A stretch of 15,072 bases of DNA from CALARM01 sp036746235 (GTDB lineage: Bacteria; Vulcanimicrobiota; SpSt-956; JAKJGF01): NCBI GenBank assembly GCA_036746235.1, contig DAIOEN010000169.1, forward strand, positions 1-15,072. The letters are read 5' to 3'. Below the pieces are notes generated by a model, which was not told where the DNA came from, ran no database searches, and worked only from the letters and a program-made list of their open reading frames with translations. Below are positions 13,718 to 15,072 of the stretch, in pieces (positions within the stretch are counted from its first letter, which is position 1; the number at the start of each line of letters is the position of its first letter). The translations under genes and the position numbers were made by a program.

Positions 13718-13797
13718 GGGTTTTAATAAAACCTCTTACCCTTCACTCTTCACATCAGGGCGTTTAATAAAACGCCCCTGCTCACCCTTCACTATTA
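13718..13797. repeat. Imperfect tandem pair of hairpins plus heptamer tails
   Basis: Two similar units of about 40 bp. Unit 1 has the hairpin GGTTTT-AAT-AAAACC (13719-13733) and then CTTACCC, TTCACTC, TTCACAT. Unit 2 has the hairpin GGGCGTTT-AATA-AAACGCCC (13758-13777) and then CTCACCC, TTCACTA. The heptamer tails share a TTCAC core at 7-bp spacing. The outer stem of unit 2 matches the hairpin at 3756-3778. Confidence 0.75.
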
Positions 13798-13854
13798 ATA
13801 AAATCATTTTACCATAGATAGACTCGAAATTCTACTTTAGTAAAAGGAATTTTA

Positions 13855-13860
13855 TATAAT
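13855..13860 (+). promoter_or_regulatory. Possible -10 element TATAAT
   Basis: A perfect TATAAT in the AT-rich middle of the divergent gap, about 100 bases upstream of the zinc-ribbon gene. No good -35 match sits at 16-18 bp, so this is tentative. Confidence 0.3.
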
Positions 13861-13898
13861 ACTATAGAACTATAAAATAACAATTCATAAATAATCCT

Positions 13899-13934
13899 CG
13901 CGTCACGCGTCACGCTCACGCGTCACGCGTCACG
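13899..13934. repeat. Heptamer array, CGCGTCA x5
   Basis: CGCGTCA at 13899-13905, 13906-13912, 13919-13925 and 13926-13932. The middle unit, CGCTCA (13913-13918), has lost one base. The array ends 28 bases before the ATG of the zinc-ribbon gene, upstream of its Shine-Dalgarno. Confidence 0.95.
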
Positions 13935-13962
13935 AAACATTATTTACAAGGAGGTTTTACAA

Positions 13963-14409
13963 ATGGATTGTCCGAAATGCGGAAGTGCCAATGACGATGA
14001 AAACAGATTTTGTACAACCTGTGCATCACCTCTGTATGAATCATCTACTTCTAAAGTACCGGAAAGCAGTGTTACACCGAGCTATGCTCCTGCAACATCT
14101 GTAACACCTAAAAAATATATACAACCTTCAGGTAAAAAAGAGCCCCTCTGGATGGCAGTTGCCAGTGCAGTAATACCGGGTTTGGGGCAGATACTGGTAG
14201 GACAGATAACCAAAGGAGCCCTTTTGCTTACAGGTTCTTTTGTACTTATATGTGCAAGTTGTTTTACAGGAGGAATTTCTGCGCTTCCCCTGGTGCTTTT
14301 ATGTGTATTTTCTGCCTATGACGCTTTTAAAATAAGTGAGAAATTAAATGGAGGGCAGGAAGTAGGAGAAATGGAATTTTTCTTCCAGAGCCAGGAGAAT
14401 AAAAAGTAA
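13963..14409 (+). CDS. Zinc-ribbon membrane protein, TM2-like
   Basis: A 148-residue protein. The N-terminus is a four-cysteine zinc ribbon: C3-P-K-C6 and C17-T-T-C20. A Ser/Thr/Pro-rich linker (about 22-58) follows. The membrane part (about 61-121) begins with WMAVASAVIPGLGQILVGQ and K84-G85, the P-G-L-G-Q-x4-G-Q-x2-K-G pattern of small TM2-like membrane proteins, and has two or three hydrophobic segments. The short C-terminal tail is acidic. AAGGAGG lies at 13948-13954, eight bases before the ATG. No enzyme motif is seen; the role is unknown. The architecture of a cytoplasmic zinc ribbon tethered to the membrane is common among bacterial hypothetical proteins. Confidence 0.85.
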   Translation: MDCPKCGSANDDENRFCTTCASPLYESSTSKVPESSVTPSYAPATSVTPKKYIQPSGKKEPLWMAVASAVIPGLGQILVGQITKGALLLTGSFVLICASCFTGGISALPLVLLCVFSAYDAFKISEKLNGGQEVGEMEFFFQSQENKK

Positions 14410-14454
14410 ATCGTGAGTCATGCAACCACACATTGCTTATGATGTAACTAACAA

Positions 14455-14483
14455 TAAGAGGTGAGGATTACCCTCACCTCTTA
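14455..14483. terminator. Strong hairpin between convergent genes
   Basis: A perfect 12-bp stem, TAAGAGGTGAGG (14455-14466) and CCTCACCTCTTA (14472-14483), with a five-base ATTAC loop. It lies midway between two converging genes, where a bidirectional terminator is expected. A long U-tract is missing on both strands, so intrinsic termination is likely but not certain. Confidence 0.65.
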
Positions 14484-14507
14484 AAATTTACTATGTAAAT
14501 AAAAAAT

Positions 14508-15072
14508 CTAGCCTACCCGTTTAAATATTACAGTTCCGCCCTGAGGGAGTGAAAGTCCGCTGTTTCCGTCTACAACGGTTCCTCCGTTACCGACATTGCC
14601 TCCGCCGTATATCCCTGCATCGCTGTTCATAACTTCCTGCCATTTTCCCGGAGGAAGGTTTACTTTATAGCCATGACGGGTCTGATCGCTGAAGTTTGAG
14701 ACCACTACATAATCTTCATTACCGCCTTTTCTTTCATAGGCCATAACCCTGTCACCATTATGGGTGAAAATTCTGTTTATCTGGGAGCCTGACGTAAAAG
14801 CTTCACTGTTATTTCTCAGGGCAATCAGATCTTTATACCAGTTGAAATGGCCCCTCTTATTGGCAAGGTTCTCTGCTTCCGATTTCTGTTCGGGACTCAT
14901 TTTTGCATATTTCTGTACAAAATCCCTGTCTTCATTATTCAAAGATTTAAGTTGTTCCGGATTTTCTGATGCACTCTTAATAGATGCCAGTTTTGCAGGG
15001 TTCATATCGAAATTCAACCACCTGAGATCATTTCCCCAGGTAGAGGTAATACCATGTTTGTAATCGGCATTA
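14508..15072 (-). CDS. C-terminal part of an alpha-amylase/branching-enzyme-type (GH13) protein
   Basis: The frame is open to the window edge (first visible codon 15069-15071), so only the last 188 or so residues are present; the 15017 position is an internal TTG. The visible N-terminal part (TWGNDLRWLNFDMNPAKL) and NWYKDLIALRNNSEAF resemble the end of the GH13 catalytic barrel, where W-L-N-F and LIALR motifs are typical of glycogen branching enzymes and maltooligosyltrehalose-type relatives. The rest (INRIFTHNGDRVMAYERKG, DYVVVSNFSDQ, LPPGKWQEVMNSDAGIYGG, LSLPQGGTVIFKR) is the all-beta C-terminal domain. Such enzymes act on alpha-glucans such as glycogen. The catalytic residues lie outside the window, so the exact activity cannot be assigned. 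It converges with the zinc-ribbon gene. Confidence 0.82.
   Translation of the reverse strand, partial: NADYKHGITSTWGNDLRWLNFDMNPAKLASIKSASENPEQLKSLNNEDRDFVQKYAKMSPEQKSEAENLANKRGHFNWYKDLIALRNNSEAFTSGSQINRIFTHNGDRVMAYERKGGNEDYVVVSNFSDQTRHGYKVNLPPGKWQEVMNSDAGIYGGGNVGNGGTVVDGNSGLSLPQGGTVIFKRVG

Overview
The window looks like a chromosomal segment of an AT-rich bacterium, probably from a poorly sampled lineage. No gene here fixes the taxonomy. Several genes start with TTG behind a recognisable Shine-Dalgarno sequence, and most gaps between genes hold short 7-bp tandem repeats. No transposase, integrase, phage gene or CRISPR array is visible.

Layout, left to right. (a) 1-930 is the 3' part of a gene for a repeat-rich protein: Ser/Thr/Pro repeats, then four copies of a 13-residue repeat, then a TPR-like end. 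(b) 1020-3708 is a likely two-gene operon: a CHASE2 sensor joined to a class III nucleotide cyclase, and a DUF3307 membrane protein 10 nt downstream. (c) 3823-5855 is selenocysteine machinery: selB followed 51 nt later by selC, the tRNA-Sec with a UCA anticodon and a long variable arm. (d) 5998-8299 holds a 57-residue protein with a LIM-like half zinc site, then a divergent EF-G (EF-G2 type) whose switch II histidine is replaced by Phe. With selB and selC this makes a translation-factor neighbourhood. (e) 8399-10021 is a HEAT-like/DUF4132 protein. (f) 10088-13636, on the minus strand, encodes a ChbG/YdjC-type deacetylase, a protein carrying the FlhA cytoplasmic domain without the FlhA membrane channel, and an exported transglutaminase-like protein. 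(g) 13963-14409 is a zinc-ribbon membrane protein. A strong hairpin at 14455-14483 separates it from the convergent 3' end of an alpha-amylase/branching-enzyme-type gene that runs off the window.

The most unusual feature is a family of tandem heptamers in the gaps at about 5859-5970, 8304-8398, 10025-10087, 11143-11226 and 13661-13934. Unit sequences differ (CAGTGAC, AACTGAT, GTGAAGC, CGTCTCA, CGTGACA, CGCGTCA), but the 7-bp period is constant. Each gap holds a left half and a roughly reverse-complementary right half around a spacer. Most arrays end 0-28 nt upstream of a start codon. The second notable item is the FlhA cytoplasmic domain on an unrelated N-terminus, with no flagellar gene nearby.
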